Of a stretch of 64,000 bases of DNA, positions 37,299-45,797 are shown piece by piece (within the stretch, counting starts at the first letter, position 1; every line of letters begins with the position of its first letter). The notes under the pieces are model-generated. The model did no database searches and was not told the DNA's origin. It saw only the letters and a program-made list of their open reading frames with translations. A program made the position numbers and the translations under genes. The DNA is from Lishizhenia tianjinensis. GTDB lineage: Bacteria; Bacteroidota; Bacteroidia; Flavobacteriales_D; Crocinitomicaceae. Where the stretch lies: contig CALQIX020000011.1 of assembly GCA_943330745.2 (NCBI GenBank), forward strand, positions 43,368-107,367, read 5' to 3'.

Positions 37299-39014
37299 CT
37301 ATTCAATAACAATTTTTCGTGTGGTTTTCGATTTCGTTTTATTATCGGTTAGTTCAACAAAATAAACTCCTTTTTTCAGGTTTGAAACATCAATTCCATT
37401 CTCTAATTGAGGTTTTGGTAACATTAAAACTGTTTTCCCACTTAAGTTCTTAATTGATAAATAATATACGTCCGTGGTTTCATCTGCAAATGAAAAGAAA
37501 ATGCGTTCATTCGTAGGATTTGGATAAATAGTAAAATCAATTTCAGTGGGTTTGATTTCATCCAATCCAGATGCATCGGTAACAACAAATTGACCCATCA
37601 TCCCTTCATCTTCGTGCAACGCAATGTGACAATGATACATAAATGGATGAGTTGGATCAGCGTAATCATCGAATTTCGCAATGAATCGAACGGTTTTCCC
37701 TCCTTCAACTAGCACTACATCTTTCCAGCCTTGCTGATAGGTTGGGGGAGTGGCTCCGTTTATGGTCAAGATTTTAAATTCAACATCGTGAATGTGGAAC
37801 GGATGAGCGAAAATAGATGTGCTTTTCAATTCCCAAATTTCCGTTTGATTTAATGGAATTGAGTGATTTATCGTATTAAAGTTAAAAAGTTGATGACCCA
37901 AAATAAATGCATTTGGTCCAAGAATCGGAACGCTTGTAACTCCTGAGCTATCGCTTAAAGTAATTGTTCTTGTCAGCGCAGCATCTTGCTCTACGGGATA
38001 ACTATTACTCACCAACGTTGCCGGAACGGAGGTAATTGGATTTGAGGTAGCACTCGTTACATTTAATTTTACAATGTTATAATTTGTGTGCCCAAGGAAA
38101 CTAGCAAACGGACCATTTGGAAAACTTTCGCCACCTGGAATGAAATTCCCTAAACTCTGATTGTATGCTTTTAGGAAAACCGAATTACCGGATTGACCCG
38201 AAAAATCTACCATAATTTCAACACGCTCACCTGCTGATAACAAATAACGTGGGGTGGCGCCATTAATTAGTACGGGAGAATTTAACAATCCTCCATCTGT
38301 TCCGATTACATAAAACGATCTGTTATCACTAAAACCAAGGTTGTATGATGTTTCTATGGCACCATTTAACAAACGTAGACGCACATATTGAGCGGGTACC
38401 GAATATTGGGCACGCAAGGTCATGTTTGCCATGATACTATCACCATAAGGAACAATAGAAAATTGATGTTGCGTATTAATGTCTCGATCAGTAATCATAA
38501 TCGGAATATCATCTACGCCATATTTTCTTGGAAGTGCTAAGGCTGATTCTGCCGCATCACGAACAATAATGAAACCTCCAATTCCTTTCGTTATTTGTTC
38601 TTGAGACATTTCATGCATGTGTGGGTGATACCACAATGTTGAAGCCTGATTTTTCACTTCCCAATACGGTTGCCAAGTTGTACCTGGAGGTATGATTTGA
38701 TGAGGTCCTCCATCCATAACCGCAGGTAAGTGCATTCCGTGCCAATGTATGGTGGTTGAATCGTTCAAATTATTAGAAACATTCATATGAACCGTATCTC
38801 CTTTATTGATAAAAAGTGTTGGTCCCCAGAATTCACCGTTGATTCCTCCCGTTATCGTTTGGTTTCCGGTATTCACAATTTGAGCAAATGTATCTTTGAT
38901 CGTTAGGTTAAAGTTCGTTCCAGATAGGGTATCGGGAATCCACATCGTATTATAGCTTTGGGAGAGTCCAATTTGACTAAAAAGAAGGACTGAAAATAGT
39001 ATAAATTTTTTCAT
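37299..39014 (-). CDS. Secreted multicopper oxidase with T9SS type A tail
   Basis: Multicopper oxidases couple one-electron oxidation of a substrate to reduction of oxygen to water. The 571-residue protein has a signal peptide to about residue 19. Its copper ligands are HWHGMH at 90-95, WYHPHMHE with His130, His132 and His134, HPFHIHD near 405, and HCHIALHEDEGMMGQF near 465, which holds the type 1 Cys and axial Met. It is of the CotA/CueO/bilirubin oxidase layout with three cupredoxin domains. A type A T9SS tail (IYPNPTNERIFFSF, NLKKGVYFVEL) covers the last 75 residues and predicts surface delivery. The substrate (Cu(I), phenol or metal) cannot be read from the sequence. The downstream redoxin is likely co-transcribed. 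Confidence 0.94.
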   Translation of the reverse strand: MKKFILFSVLLFSQIGLSQSYNTMWIPDTLSGTNFNLTIKDTFAQIVNTGNQTITGGINGEFWGPTLFINKGDTVHMNVSNNLNDSTTIHWHGMHLPAVMDGGPHQIIPPGTTWQPYWEVKNQASTLWYHPHMHEMSQEQITKGIGGFIIVRDAAESALALPRKYGVDDIPIMITDRDINTQHQFSIVPYGDSIMANMTLRAQYSVPAQYVRLRLLNGAIETSYNLGFSDNRSFYVIGTDGGLLNSPVLINGATPRYLLSAGERVEIMVDFSGQSGNSVFLKAYNQSLGNFIPGGESFPNGPFASFLGHTNYNIVKLNVTSATSNPITSVPATLVSNSYPVEQDAALTRTITLSDSSGVTSVPILGPNAFILGHQLFNFNTINHSIPLNQTEIWELKSTSIFAHPFHIHDVEFKILTINGATPPTYQQGWKDVVLVEGGKTVRFIAKFDDYADPTHPFMYHCHIALHEDEGMMGQFVVTDASGLDEIKPTEIDFTIYPNPTNERIFFSFADETTDVYYLSIKNLSGKTVLMLPKPQLENGIDVSNLKKGVYFVELTDNKTKSKTTRKIVIE

Positions 39015-39147
39015 AAAAAGTATTTGTAGATTAGATGCTAAAAGTAGTTTTTTCTTGTGAGATAAATTTAATTTCAGAAAGGTTGTCTCATTTGCTCAGA
39101 TAGGTTGTTTACTCATTCTTTTTCAGAATCTGTTTATGAACAAAGCC

Positions 39148-39522
39148 TTACTCATGCTTCCTCCAATATAGCCGGTATTCGCCTTCAGTTTCATAAATAA
39201 GTATATCAAACACAAATATTCCTTCTTTCTTTTTCTTTGATTTCGTTCCACAAGGAGTTAAATTCAAGGGTCTTTTTTTTCCTTCAATAATCCCGAATGG
39301 TATATGTAAAGGAACATCTCCGAGCAGTGTAATTTCATTTATTTTTGAAAAAACCACTGAAGAATCCTTCGTGATATTCCCCAATTCAATATGATTAAAT
39401 GAAACAGAATCTAGATTGTGACCCGTTTTATTGAATACAACAAGGTTTATATTTTGACCTATCAATCCTGATTGAAAAAGCAATGAAAACACGAAATAGA
39501 AAACAGCTTTATTTTTCAGCAT
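39148..39522 (-). CDS. Small secreted protein of unknown function
   Basis: The 124-residue protein has a hydrophobic leader (VFYFVFSLLFQSGLIGQ at about 7-23) and a mature part of beta-rich sequence (INLVVFNKTGHNLDSVSFN) with a single cysteine in LTPCGTKSKKKKEG. I do not recognise the family. It lies between the multicopper oxidase gene and a FISUMP gene, on the same strand as both but with gaps of 133 and 39 bases. Confidence 0.6.
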   Translation of the reverse strand: MLKNKAVFYFVFSLLFQSGLIGQNINLVVFNKTGHNLDSVSFNHIELGNITKDSSVVFSKINEITLLGDVPLHIPFGIIEGKKRPLNLTPCGTKSKKKKEGIFVFDILIYETEGEYRLYWRKHE

Positions 39523-39561
39523 GGTACTGTCGAATAGTTATTTTAATAACTAAATGAGCCA

Positions 39562-40194
39562 TCACTTGATTTTGATACAGCGAACGGAGAAACCCAATGA
39601 TTTTGATTCTGAATACGTTTCTGAAGTATTTTTTTCAGCCTCTAAATACCGATCCCAAGCACTATTTTCATATTGTCCCTCTGAAGATGTCCACCATCCT
39701 CCTGCTGTCTCAAGCCCTGAAAAAGTACCATCATCTAAACAAAATCCACCAGGTAACCCATTGAATCCATTGGGCGCAGATGCATTTCCATTGTCTTTCC
39801 AACCGCTCATACTTTTTAGTTTTTTACCTGCGTCCATAATTCCACCGCAATAGTCAATAAGTATTTTCCAATCTGCTTCTGAAGGAATTTTGTATCCTTT
39901 CGGAGCTAATCCACGTTTGTCGTTCACGGCATACCAATTATATATTTTGCCGTACTTTTTACCGTTTTCAGCTATATAATTGTAATATGCCCAAACAGGT
40001 TTGCGTTCCTCACCGGCTTTTTTCCATTCAGCTGCCGTTTTTGCTTGAGGTATAATTTCGCCATTGACAAATTTGGAGGTGTTTAGATTGGTTACGACCC
40101 ATGTTTGAGTTCCAAATTTCATTTCTTTCATCGGTGTTTGCGCAACAATTGAAAAAGAAATAATTGAGATAAATAGTATAAGAATGAATTTCAT
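39562..40194 (-). CDS. FISUMP-domain secreted protein (copy 1)
   Basis: I chose the ATG at 40194, which directly begins the signal peptide MKFILILFISIISFSIVAQ; the longer frame adds eight polar residues. The mature 190 residues are a single FISUMP domain: MKFGTQTWVVTNLNTSKFVN, YNYIAENGKKYGKIYNWYAV, KRGLAPKGYKIPSEADWKIL, and the final GFSVRCIKI. The domain occurs in many paralogues in Fibrobacter and Bacteroidota surface proteins and its function is unknown. This is one of four in the window. No T9SS tail is present, so it is probably periplasmic or released. Confidence 0.88.
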   Translation of the reverse strand: MKFILILFISIISFSIVAQTPMKEMKFGTQTWVVTNLNTSKFVNGEIIPQAKTAAEWKKAGEERKPVWAYYNYIAENGKKYGKIYNWYAVNDKRGLAPKGYKIPSEADWKILIDYCGGIMDAGKKLKSMSGWKDNGNASAPNGFNGLPGGFCLDDGTFSGLETAGGWWTSSEGQYENSAWDRYLEAEKNTSETYSESKSLGFSVRCIKIK

Positions 40195-40218
40195 ATTGAA
40201 ATTTTTTAAACGTTTCAC

Positions 40219-40714
40219 AATTTAAATTTAAAATGAATTGAATGAATGATCCTACATGTTAACAGAAAAATAACATTGAAGCAAATATGGTTTGTGTCAT
40301 TCTGCGCGGTAGACGAATCTGTTTTTGGTGGGCTCGGAGAGTTAGTACATTGGGAATCCAACTATTTAGAAACATTGTAAACTAAAAATACAAATAAGAA
40401 TAGCACAATACGTTCAACTAGTAGAATAAATCTTATTTTCGGATCTATTTGTTTGAACAATCAAAATTACGTTTGATTGTAAATTAAGGAGGTTATATCT
40501 CTGTATTTTGTTAAATTTGAATTGATTACCTTTTTTTAGTGATTTTAAGAAGATTAAATGTAGAAACGGAAAGACACGATTTATTTTAAATAAAGAGAAT
40601 TCTACAGGTATAAAAAAGTAATTACAAAGGAGACAAGATCGCTTTTTTTTGTTTGATCTTTAAAATGTATGGATTAGGCAATTTTTATAGAATTAAAATT
40701 TAAATAAAATTCAA
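40219..40714. other. Intergenic region, no gene seen
   Basis: The 496 bases between divergently oriented genes are AT-rich. They must include the promoters of the FISUMP gene (minus) and of the gene at 40715 (plus). The GC-richer patch near 40300-40350 does not match any repeat elsewhere in the window. No RNA, hairpin with T-run or credible small gene was found. Confidence 0.5.
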
Positions 40715-41614
40715 GTGAAAATAACGTTTAAAGTAAAACTATTAGTCATTCTTATAAGCATTTTGCTTTTAGTGTTTTCTCTTTTGCTCCTTTTTTCGTA
40801 CGAAGGAAAAATGCTTCAATCTAAGTTGTTTGGAAAATACCTTCCTACCCAAGTACAAATAATAGATGTATACCCTTATGAGTTTCAAAATTACGGAATA
40901 GCTTCTACGAAAATTCATGAATGGCGGGTTATGGCAAAAGTAAATTTTAGCTTGAATAATAAAAGTTATAAAACCAGTCTGCAGATAAAATTATTTCAAG
41001 CTTACGAATCTGCAAAAGCAAAACAGTATGCAATTAATTATAAAGAGAAGTATTCTGTATTAGATATTTATTACAATCCCGATGATCCAAATGAAATAAT
41101 TCTAAATAAAGAGGATGAAACTTTTTTGATAATTCAATATGGGGCACTTCTTTTATGGACTTTTTTGTTTTTTACACTAGTTTTTATTCTACCTGATTTT
41201 AAAAAGGAATATAAAATGGAGCGAGCGTTAAAAGCCGATGTTTTGAAGCAAAAGAAAGCTGAATTAGAGAAATTAGAGGAATTGAAAAAGAGAGAAGAGT
41301 TAAAGTGGAAGAAATATGATTTTTTGAATTATAGCAATCATGAATTAGAAGACTTGTATTATAAAGATGCGATAAACGCACAAGCAATTCAACAATGGAA
41401 AGGCAACTATAAAACGATTTTTCTTATGGATAAAAGCATAATTATCGTTTTTGATGAAATAGGACATTATAGAATTGTACAATATTCGTTTGAGAAATTT
41501 TTAACGAAAGCAGACTCCAGATATAACCATACGTTGGCTGATTTAATTCAGGAAGAGGGCGAAGAATTATTTGAAGAAATAGTAAAAGCCATAAAAGCAA
41601 AAAATCATGAATAG
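40715..41614 (+). CDS. Two-helix membrane protein with coiled coil, unknown function
   Basis: The 299-residue protein uses a GTG start at 40715; the first in-frame ATG would delete the first membrane helix (about residues 8-29, LLVILISILLLVFSLLLLF). The segment at 30-145 is extracytoplasmic and has DUF3592-like features (VNFSLNNKSYKTSL, DIYYNPDDPNEIIL). A second helix lies at about 146-170. A Lys/Glu-rich coiled coil (about 172-205) leads into a globular C-terminal domain. The gene overlaps the next start by eight bases, so the two products are probably made together. The resemblance to DUF3592 is from memory and weak. Confidence 0.65.
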   Translation: MKITFKVKLLVILISILLLVFSLLLLFSYEGKMLQSKLFGKYLPTQVQIIDVYPYEFQNYGIASTKIHEWRVMAKVNFSLNNKSYKTSLQIKLFQAYESAKAKQYAINYKEKYSVLDIYYNPDDPNEIILNKEDETFLIIQYGALLLWTFLFFTLVFILPDFKKEYKMERALKADVLKQKKAELEKLEELKKREELKWKKYDFLNYSNHELEDLYYKDAINAQAIQQWKGNYKTIFLMDKSIIIVFDEIGHYRIVQYSFEKFLTKADSRYNHTLADLIQEEGEELFEEIVKAIKAKNHE

Positions 41615-42197
41615 TTTCATTATCAACAAATTTGAACGTTTATCTCCTGAAATACAATTACTCGTTTCAAAACGATTTAATTCAAAAGAACACCCAAACA
41701 TAACCTATATCGAAGGATACAGCAACACAGCTCATATTATTAAAATACCTTATAATATCTGTTTATTCGGTACTATTAGCACCTTTGTTTTTTTTGCATT
41801 TCAATTGTTTCAAGAAACAATAAAATGGAATTCTCAAGGTGAATTTAGGACAGAAGGAGTGGCAATATTAGGGGTGATATTCTTGTTTTTTGCGCTATTA
41901 TTTTTGATTTGTAAAAAAGTATTTAACAACAATCAAAGAATTCAAAAAAAAGTAGCCTTAGGCGAAATCAATTTTGGATTATGGATTACACCTGCCTTTA
42001 TTGTAACGCATTTTGTAAATGGTGGCTATAACTGTGTGTCAAGAAAAGATGTTATCTCATTCAGTACCTATAAAAGTTCAAAATTGGATTTTGTACATGT
42101 TAATTTACCGCGAAATCAAATTATGCGGATTGTCCCTTCTTGGTTAATCGGTTATGAAAATGATTCTGAAAAATTAAAACAATTATTAGAACAATAA
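41607..42197 (+). CDS. Two-helix membrane protein, partner of the preceding gene
   Basis: The 196-residue protein has membrane helices at about residues 50-69 (ICLFGTISTFVFFAFQLF) and 86-106 (GVAILGVIFLFFALLFLICK). A cytoplasmic C-terminal domain of about 85 residues follows (FGLWITPAFIVTHFVNGGYN, RKDVISFSTYKSSK). That region resembles PH-like or bPH domains found behind membrane hairpins, but this is only a likeness. It overlaps the upstream gene by eight bases and is followed by a copy of repeat B. Confidence 0.62.
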   Translation: MNSFIINKFERLSPEIQLLVSKRFNSKEHPNITYIEGYSNTAHIIKIPYNICLFGTISTFVFFAFQLFQETIKWNSQGEFRTEGVAILGVIFLFFALLFLICKKVFNNNQRIQKKVALGEINFGLWITPAFIVTHFVNGGYNCVSRKDVISFSTYKSSKLDFVHVNLPRNQIMRIVPSWLIGYENDSEKLKQLLEQ

Positions 42198-42562
42198 CCT
42201 TTTCTTACGTCTTTCAAACGTTAAGAATTCTATTTACGTTGTTCTTAATAAAAGATTATCCAGACATTCAAAATAAACGATAAACATTAATCATATCTTT
42301 CATTTCTTTGAAGAGAGGAACAACAAATTTCCGAGCCTTGACGCTATTTTTGATATGTCAAGACAACGCATGATTTGGGAGGGATAGGGGAGGTTAAACT
42401 TCTTGAATTTGGCTAGTAAGAAACTTTTTCAAGTTTGAAAAATAAATAAATTAACGGTTTAATAGCTTGATGTAGGTGGCGAATTTTAACACAATTTTTC
42501 TCTGGAAGATTAAATCAACGATTTCTTATTGGTACAATTAGATACTTGGCTTATATTTTTAC
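42198..42562. other. Intergenic region holding repeat B copy 1
   Basis: The 365 bases lie between convergent genes. A copy of the family B repeat fills 42311-42414. The rest is AT-rich and carries no readable gene. Confidence 0.6.
42311..42414 (+). repeat. Dispersed repeat B, copy 1
   Basis: It shares GAGAGGA near its start, CCTTGACGCTAT, TATGTCAAGACAACGCAT and GATTTGGGAGGG with copy 2 at 44112-44263. Both end in TTCTTGAATTTRGCT. TTGAC and GTCAA inside the copy form an inverted repeat. It lacks the leading hairpin seen in the other copies. Confidence 0.8.
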
Positions 42563-43195
42563 TTATTTCCCGGAAATACCAACGTACTTTTTTAATTCAG
42601 TTTGATTTTCAGCTTGTTTTATTAAAAAGTCTGCTACGTCAGCTCGATTAATTCCACCTATATTTATTCCTTTATAAAGTCTGTTTTCAATACGGTATTT
42701 TTCTGTTAATTCATTGTCTAATAGCCTTCCTGGCCTCACAACTGTCCAATTCAGATCTGAATTCGTGATGATTTCTTCCATTTTAGTCTTGTCAGCATAA
42801 ACGTCTTTTAAAAAGTATTTTAAAAACATCTTTACAAGCCAAGAAACATAATTTTTACTTTCTCCAGCTCCAAATCCGGTAACAAAAATAACTGGGATAT
42901 CTATTTTGTTTTCTTTGTGTATTTCCACGATTAATTTAGCGAAATCAGAAAAAAGGGTCGTAGTTTTCATATTCTTACTTGTTCCCAATGTTATGATTAA
43001 GGCATCTGCGTTTTGGATTGATTTTAATAGATCAGCTTTATTAGTTGCATCGCCTAGTATCATGTTCAATGATTTATTCTCCTCTAAATTAATTTCAGAT
43101 CGAGAAAGGGTTGTTATTGAATGATTTCTATTTATTCCTCTTTTTACTGTTTCTAATCCAATTCCAGCTGAGGCGCCTATGATGGTTATATTCAT
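42563..43195 (-). CDS. NAD(P)-binding Rossmann protein (atypical SDR/NmrA-like)
   Basis: The 210-residue protein starts with the dinucleotide-binding motif ITIIGASAGIGLETVKRG. It then has a second strand with an Arg (TTLSRSE), which favours NADPH, and ADALIITLGTS followed by IPVIFVTGFGAGESK. The typical NAD(P)H-binding region WTVVRPGRLLD and NRADVADFLIKQ closes the family pattern. The classical YxxxK catalytic pair is absent, as usual for atypical SDRs, which often act as NADPH sensors or quinone reductases. Function is not assignable. A similar protein is encoded at 57352-57999. Confidence 0.82.
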   Translation of the reverse strand: MNITIIGASAGIGLETVKRGINRNHSITTLSRSEINLEENKSLNMILGDATNKADLLKSIQNADALIITLGTSKNMKTTTLFSDFAKLIVEIHKENKIDIPVIFVTGFGAGESKNYVSWLVKMFLKYFLKDVYADKTKMEEIITNSDLNWTVVRPGRLLDNELTEKYRIENRLYKGINIGGINRADVADFLIKQAENQTELKKYVGISGK

Positions 43196-43446
43196 TATAC
43201 TTTTTTATTGATTTAGGTTTTGAGCTGACCGCTAACTTGTATCTAAATGCCATAACTCAATATGTATCAAAATTACAACTTATACTGCTACTTATCAATC
43301 GTTCAGAAATCGATCTCTAAAAACGGACTAATCGAAGTTAAAAATCAATCTAAATGTTCATGTGCTTTCACTATCAGAATTGGTCGGATGAGAACCGTAT
43401 TATTAAAAATCCAGTCTCCTTAAATGCTAACGACTCTTTATAGATG

Positions 43447-43818
43447 CTAATTGACAGTTTTATCCTGAAGATGATTTTTATAAATCAAATAAAGTGAATA
43501 AGCATGTAAAATACTTACTGCTAAGTTAGACCAGGGAACGGGATTTAATATATCTGAAACAGCAATAAGCGTTAAGATTTTATAGACTATTTGAACTGGG
43601 AATAATACAATTGCTATACTTATAGTTTTGCGCTTTGAAATCAGTGCCACGCTACTCAAACTGGCGATGGATAAATACACGCACGAAAGAATTTGTCGAG
43701 CAGGAGTTTGAGTCCCAAAAACTTCTATAATCTGGCTATTCGAGTTGAAAAATAGGAGAGAGCCCATCATTCCAGCAACAAGTACATTTACGATGTGAGA
43801 TAGGTAAACAAATTTCAT
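43447..43818 (-). CDS. Small four-helix membrane protein
   Basis: The 123-residue protein is almost all membrane: helices at about residues 5-23, 43-61, 67-87 and 98-115, with short loops and a polar tail (KNHLQDKTVN). The pattern resembles DoxX-like or DUF-type four-helix proteins, but no motif is decisive. It has no close partner on its strand. The 251-base gap to the Rossmann gene and the 479-base gap upstream are non-coding. Confidence 0.6.
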   Translation of the reverse strand: MKFVYLSHIVNVLVAGMMGSLLFFNSNSQIIEVFGTQTPARQILSCVYLSIASLSSVALISKRKTISIAIVLFPVQIVYKILTLIAVSDILNPVPWSNLAVSILHAYSLYLIYKNHLQDKTVN

Positions 43819-43956
43819 TTTACAATAATTTACTCTTTCACAACAAAGTTTTTGTAATAATGTTTTTTCTTGATTTTAAGTCGAATTGAGAAGGAGCAAA
43901 GGTGGGATATACCAAGTAATTCGGAGTGACAAATAAAAGAATCACCAATTAATTTA

Positions 43957-44069
43957 ACTCATGAGTCTTTTCTGGTAGCGGGGACACGAATATCCTGACT
44001 CTTGCTTCCCTCGGTCAGGATGACGTTATTGGGGGCATATCAAGGAAAACCGAATTGCTTCACAACTCT
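43957..44069 (+). repeat. Dispersed repeat A, copy 1 (tRNA-end element)
   Basis: ACTCATGAGT (43957-43966) and CTTTTCT precede GTAGCGGGGACACGA at 43975-43989, a 15-base identity to the 3' end of the tRNA-fMet gene (59126-59140). Then come an inverted repeat ATCCTGAC ... GTCAGGAT, GACGTTATTGGGGGC and CAAGGAAAA. Read on the minus strand the tRNA-like end carries an encoded CCA. The second full copy is at 56106-56206. Confidence 0.8.
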
Positions 44070-44111
44070 TTTTTTATGCCTTAATCCTTCGTTCAATCCT
44101 TGGGCTTGATT

Positions 44112-44263
44112 GAGTTTACTGCATAAAAAAACCTGAGCCATGATTCGGGTAAGCCTTGTAGAGAGGAGTATCGAATTATCGAACCTTGACGATATCTCCT
44201 ATATGTCAAGACAACGCATAATTTGGGAGGGGTTGGAACAAATTGAAGTTCTTGAATTTAGCT
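44112..44263 (+). repeat. Dispersed repeat B, copy 2
   Basis: It begins GAGTTTACTGCATAAAAAAA, followed by a hairpin (ACCTGA and TCGGGT at 44131-44150 with one G-T pair) and the conserved tail TTGTAGAGAGGAGTATCGAA, TTATCGAACC, a TTGAC/GTCAA inverted repeat, and TTTGGGAGGGGTTGGAACAA. It lies just downstream of the DUF4143 ATPase gene and matches copy 3 on the other side of that gene. Confidence 0.85.
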
Positions 44264-44297
44264 CTTTATAAGGGCGTTTCAAAGAAGTGGATTAATT

Positions 44298-45509
44298 TCA
44301 TTTATTGAGGAGCCAGTCTATGGCATTTATTTTTTTTATTCCATTATACGTTCCAGTATCATAATCCATTGTAATCAATAATTTTTCAAAATGGTCTGGA
44401 ATGGTATTTAGCGGTGTCAATTCTCTTTCTAAGGTTCCTTTGTCTTGAACTGTTTGTGATACTTGAATGTATTGCGTAAATCCATCATTGTTTCGAACAA
44501 TAAAATCAACTTCTAAATTGTTGACTTTTCCAATCCAAACTTGGTAATTTCGTCGGATGAGTTCCAAATAAACAATATTTTCTAAAAGATGACCTGCATC
44601 ACTTGCTAGTTCTTTGCCAAGCATGGCATTTCGAAAACCTAAATCAACCAAATAGTATTTTTCTTGTGTTGCTAAATGTTGTTTTCCTTTGACATCATAG
44701 CGATTAACTTTGTAGAAAAGGTACGACTCAACCAATATATCGATGTATTTGGAAACAGTTTTGTTATCAATTTTCTTCTTATTCGCCGTTAACACCTTGG
44801 CGATGTTTCCTGCTGATACAGTAGATCCAACAGAATCTATTAGAAAGTTCACAACCTCTTGATAAGACTCTTCTCCATAAATGGTATGTCTTATAGAAAT
44901 GTCATTCTCGTAGATATTTCTAAAAACAGTTTGCAAATATTCCGTTGCGAAAAAATTTCCTTCTGCTGATAATCTTACCGCCTCAGGGAAACCACCTGTT
45001 TGAATGTATTCTGCAAAAGCACGGTCTGGGTTCGTGTGTTTTTCTGTAAATTCTAGGTATTCGGAAAAAGAAAAAGGAAGTACATTTATTTCAAATGCCC
45101 TGCCTGTTAATAATGTTGCCAATTCACTGGAAAGTAGAAAAGCATTGGACCCCGTAACATACAAATCTATATCAGGATGAACATATAACCCCTCCAACAG
45201 TTTTTCAAATTCCGGAACGTTCTGAACTTCATCAATGAATACATAATTTGTTTCTTTAGGATTTAGATTTTCAAGAATATAATCATAAATTTCTTTCCAG
45301 TTTTTCTCGGCTAAAAAACGAAAATCGGGCATATCCATGTTGATTGCCAAAATGGAAACATTGGCATTCTCATTGCGCAACAAATCTTGAAATTGGATCA
45401 TTAAAGTTGATTTTCCACATCTTCTAACTCCAGTTGCTACCTTGATGAAATTCTTATCTTTGAGAACAGATAGTTTATCTAAATAACGCTTCCGAACAAT
45501 TTTTTTCAT
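44298..45509 (-). CDS. AAA-type ATPase with DUF4143 domain
   Basis: The 403-residue protein has a Walker A motif TGVRRCGKSTLM at residues 26-37, a Walker B motif YVFIDEVQNV near 92-101 and a sensor motif LYVTGSNAFLLSSE. A helix-turn-helix-like stretch lies in the middle and the C-terminal DUF4143 domain has the nuclease-like core LVDLGFRNAMLG, HLLENIVYLEL and EVDFIV. The family is widespread, often in accessory DNA; its function is not established. The gene is enclosed by two direct repeats of family B (44112-44263 and 45599-45733), which suggests that it moved or was duplicated as a unit. Confidence 0.93.
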   Translation of the reverse strand: MKKIVRKRYLDKLSVLKDKNFIKVATGVRRCGKSTLMIQFQDLLRNENANVSILAINMDMPDFRFLAEKNWKEIYDYILENLNPKETNYVFIDEVQNVPEFEKLLEGLYVHPDIDLYVTGSNAFLLSSELATLLTGRAFEINVLPFSFSEYLEFTEKHTNPDRAFAEYIQTGGFPEAVRLSAEGNFFATEYLQTVFRNIYENDISIRHTIYGEESYQEVVNFLIDSVGSTVSAGNIAKVLTANKKKIDNKTVSKYIDILVESYLFYKVNRYDVKGKQHLATQEKYYLVDLGFRNAMLGKELASDAGHLLENIVYLELIRRNYQVWIGKVNNLEVDFIVRNNDGFTQYIQVSQTVQDKGTLERELTPLNTIPDHFEKLLITMDYDTGTYNGIKKINAIDWLLNK

Positions 45510-45598
45510 AAAACAAAGTTAACAAAATTCCTAAAACTTATTAACCTGATGTCCTTTTAGGAATTTTACACCATTGGAATTATCAAAATACGTATCTC

Positions 45599-45733
45599 GA
45601 GTTTACGGCACAAAAAAACCTGAGCCTATGATTCGGGTAAGCCTTTTAGAGAGGAGTAACGAATTATCGGACCTTGACGCTATCTAAGATGTGTCTATAC
45701 AAAGTCTGATTTTTTCGGGGGGTTGGGGGAAAT
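45599..45733 (+). repeat. Dispersed repeat B, copy 3
   Basis: It opens GAGTTTACGGCACAAAAAAA and the same hairpin as copy 2 with one extra base in the loop, then TTTAGAGAGGAGTAACGAAT and CCTTGACGCTATCT. Its right half has diverged but ends GGGGGGTTGGGGGAAATT like the others. It lies upstream of the ATPase gene and downstream of the Fic gene. Confidence 0.8.
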
Positions 45734-45797
45734 TAAATCGGTTATTAAGGACGTACCTTGATTCGTAAATGTTACTGTTCAGGGGTAGCTTACCCAT

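Larger units (their letters stand above)
43819..44297. other. Intergenic region holding repeats A1 and B2
   Basis: This 479-base stretch contains a family A repeat (43974-44069) and a family B repeat (44112-44263) next to each other in the same orientation. The remaining 150 bases at the left are AT-rich and include the promoter region of the small membrane protein gene. Confidence 0.65.

Noticed and set aside
40290..40380. GC-richer patch as a possible IS end or repeat
   Set aside because: No matching copy or inverted end was found elsewhere in the window.
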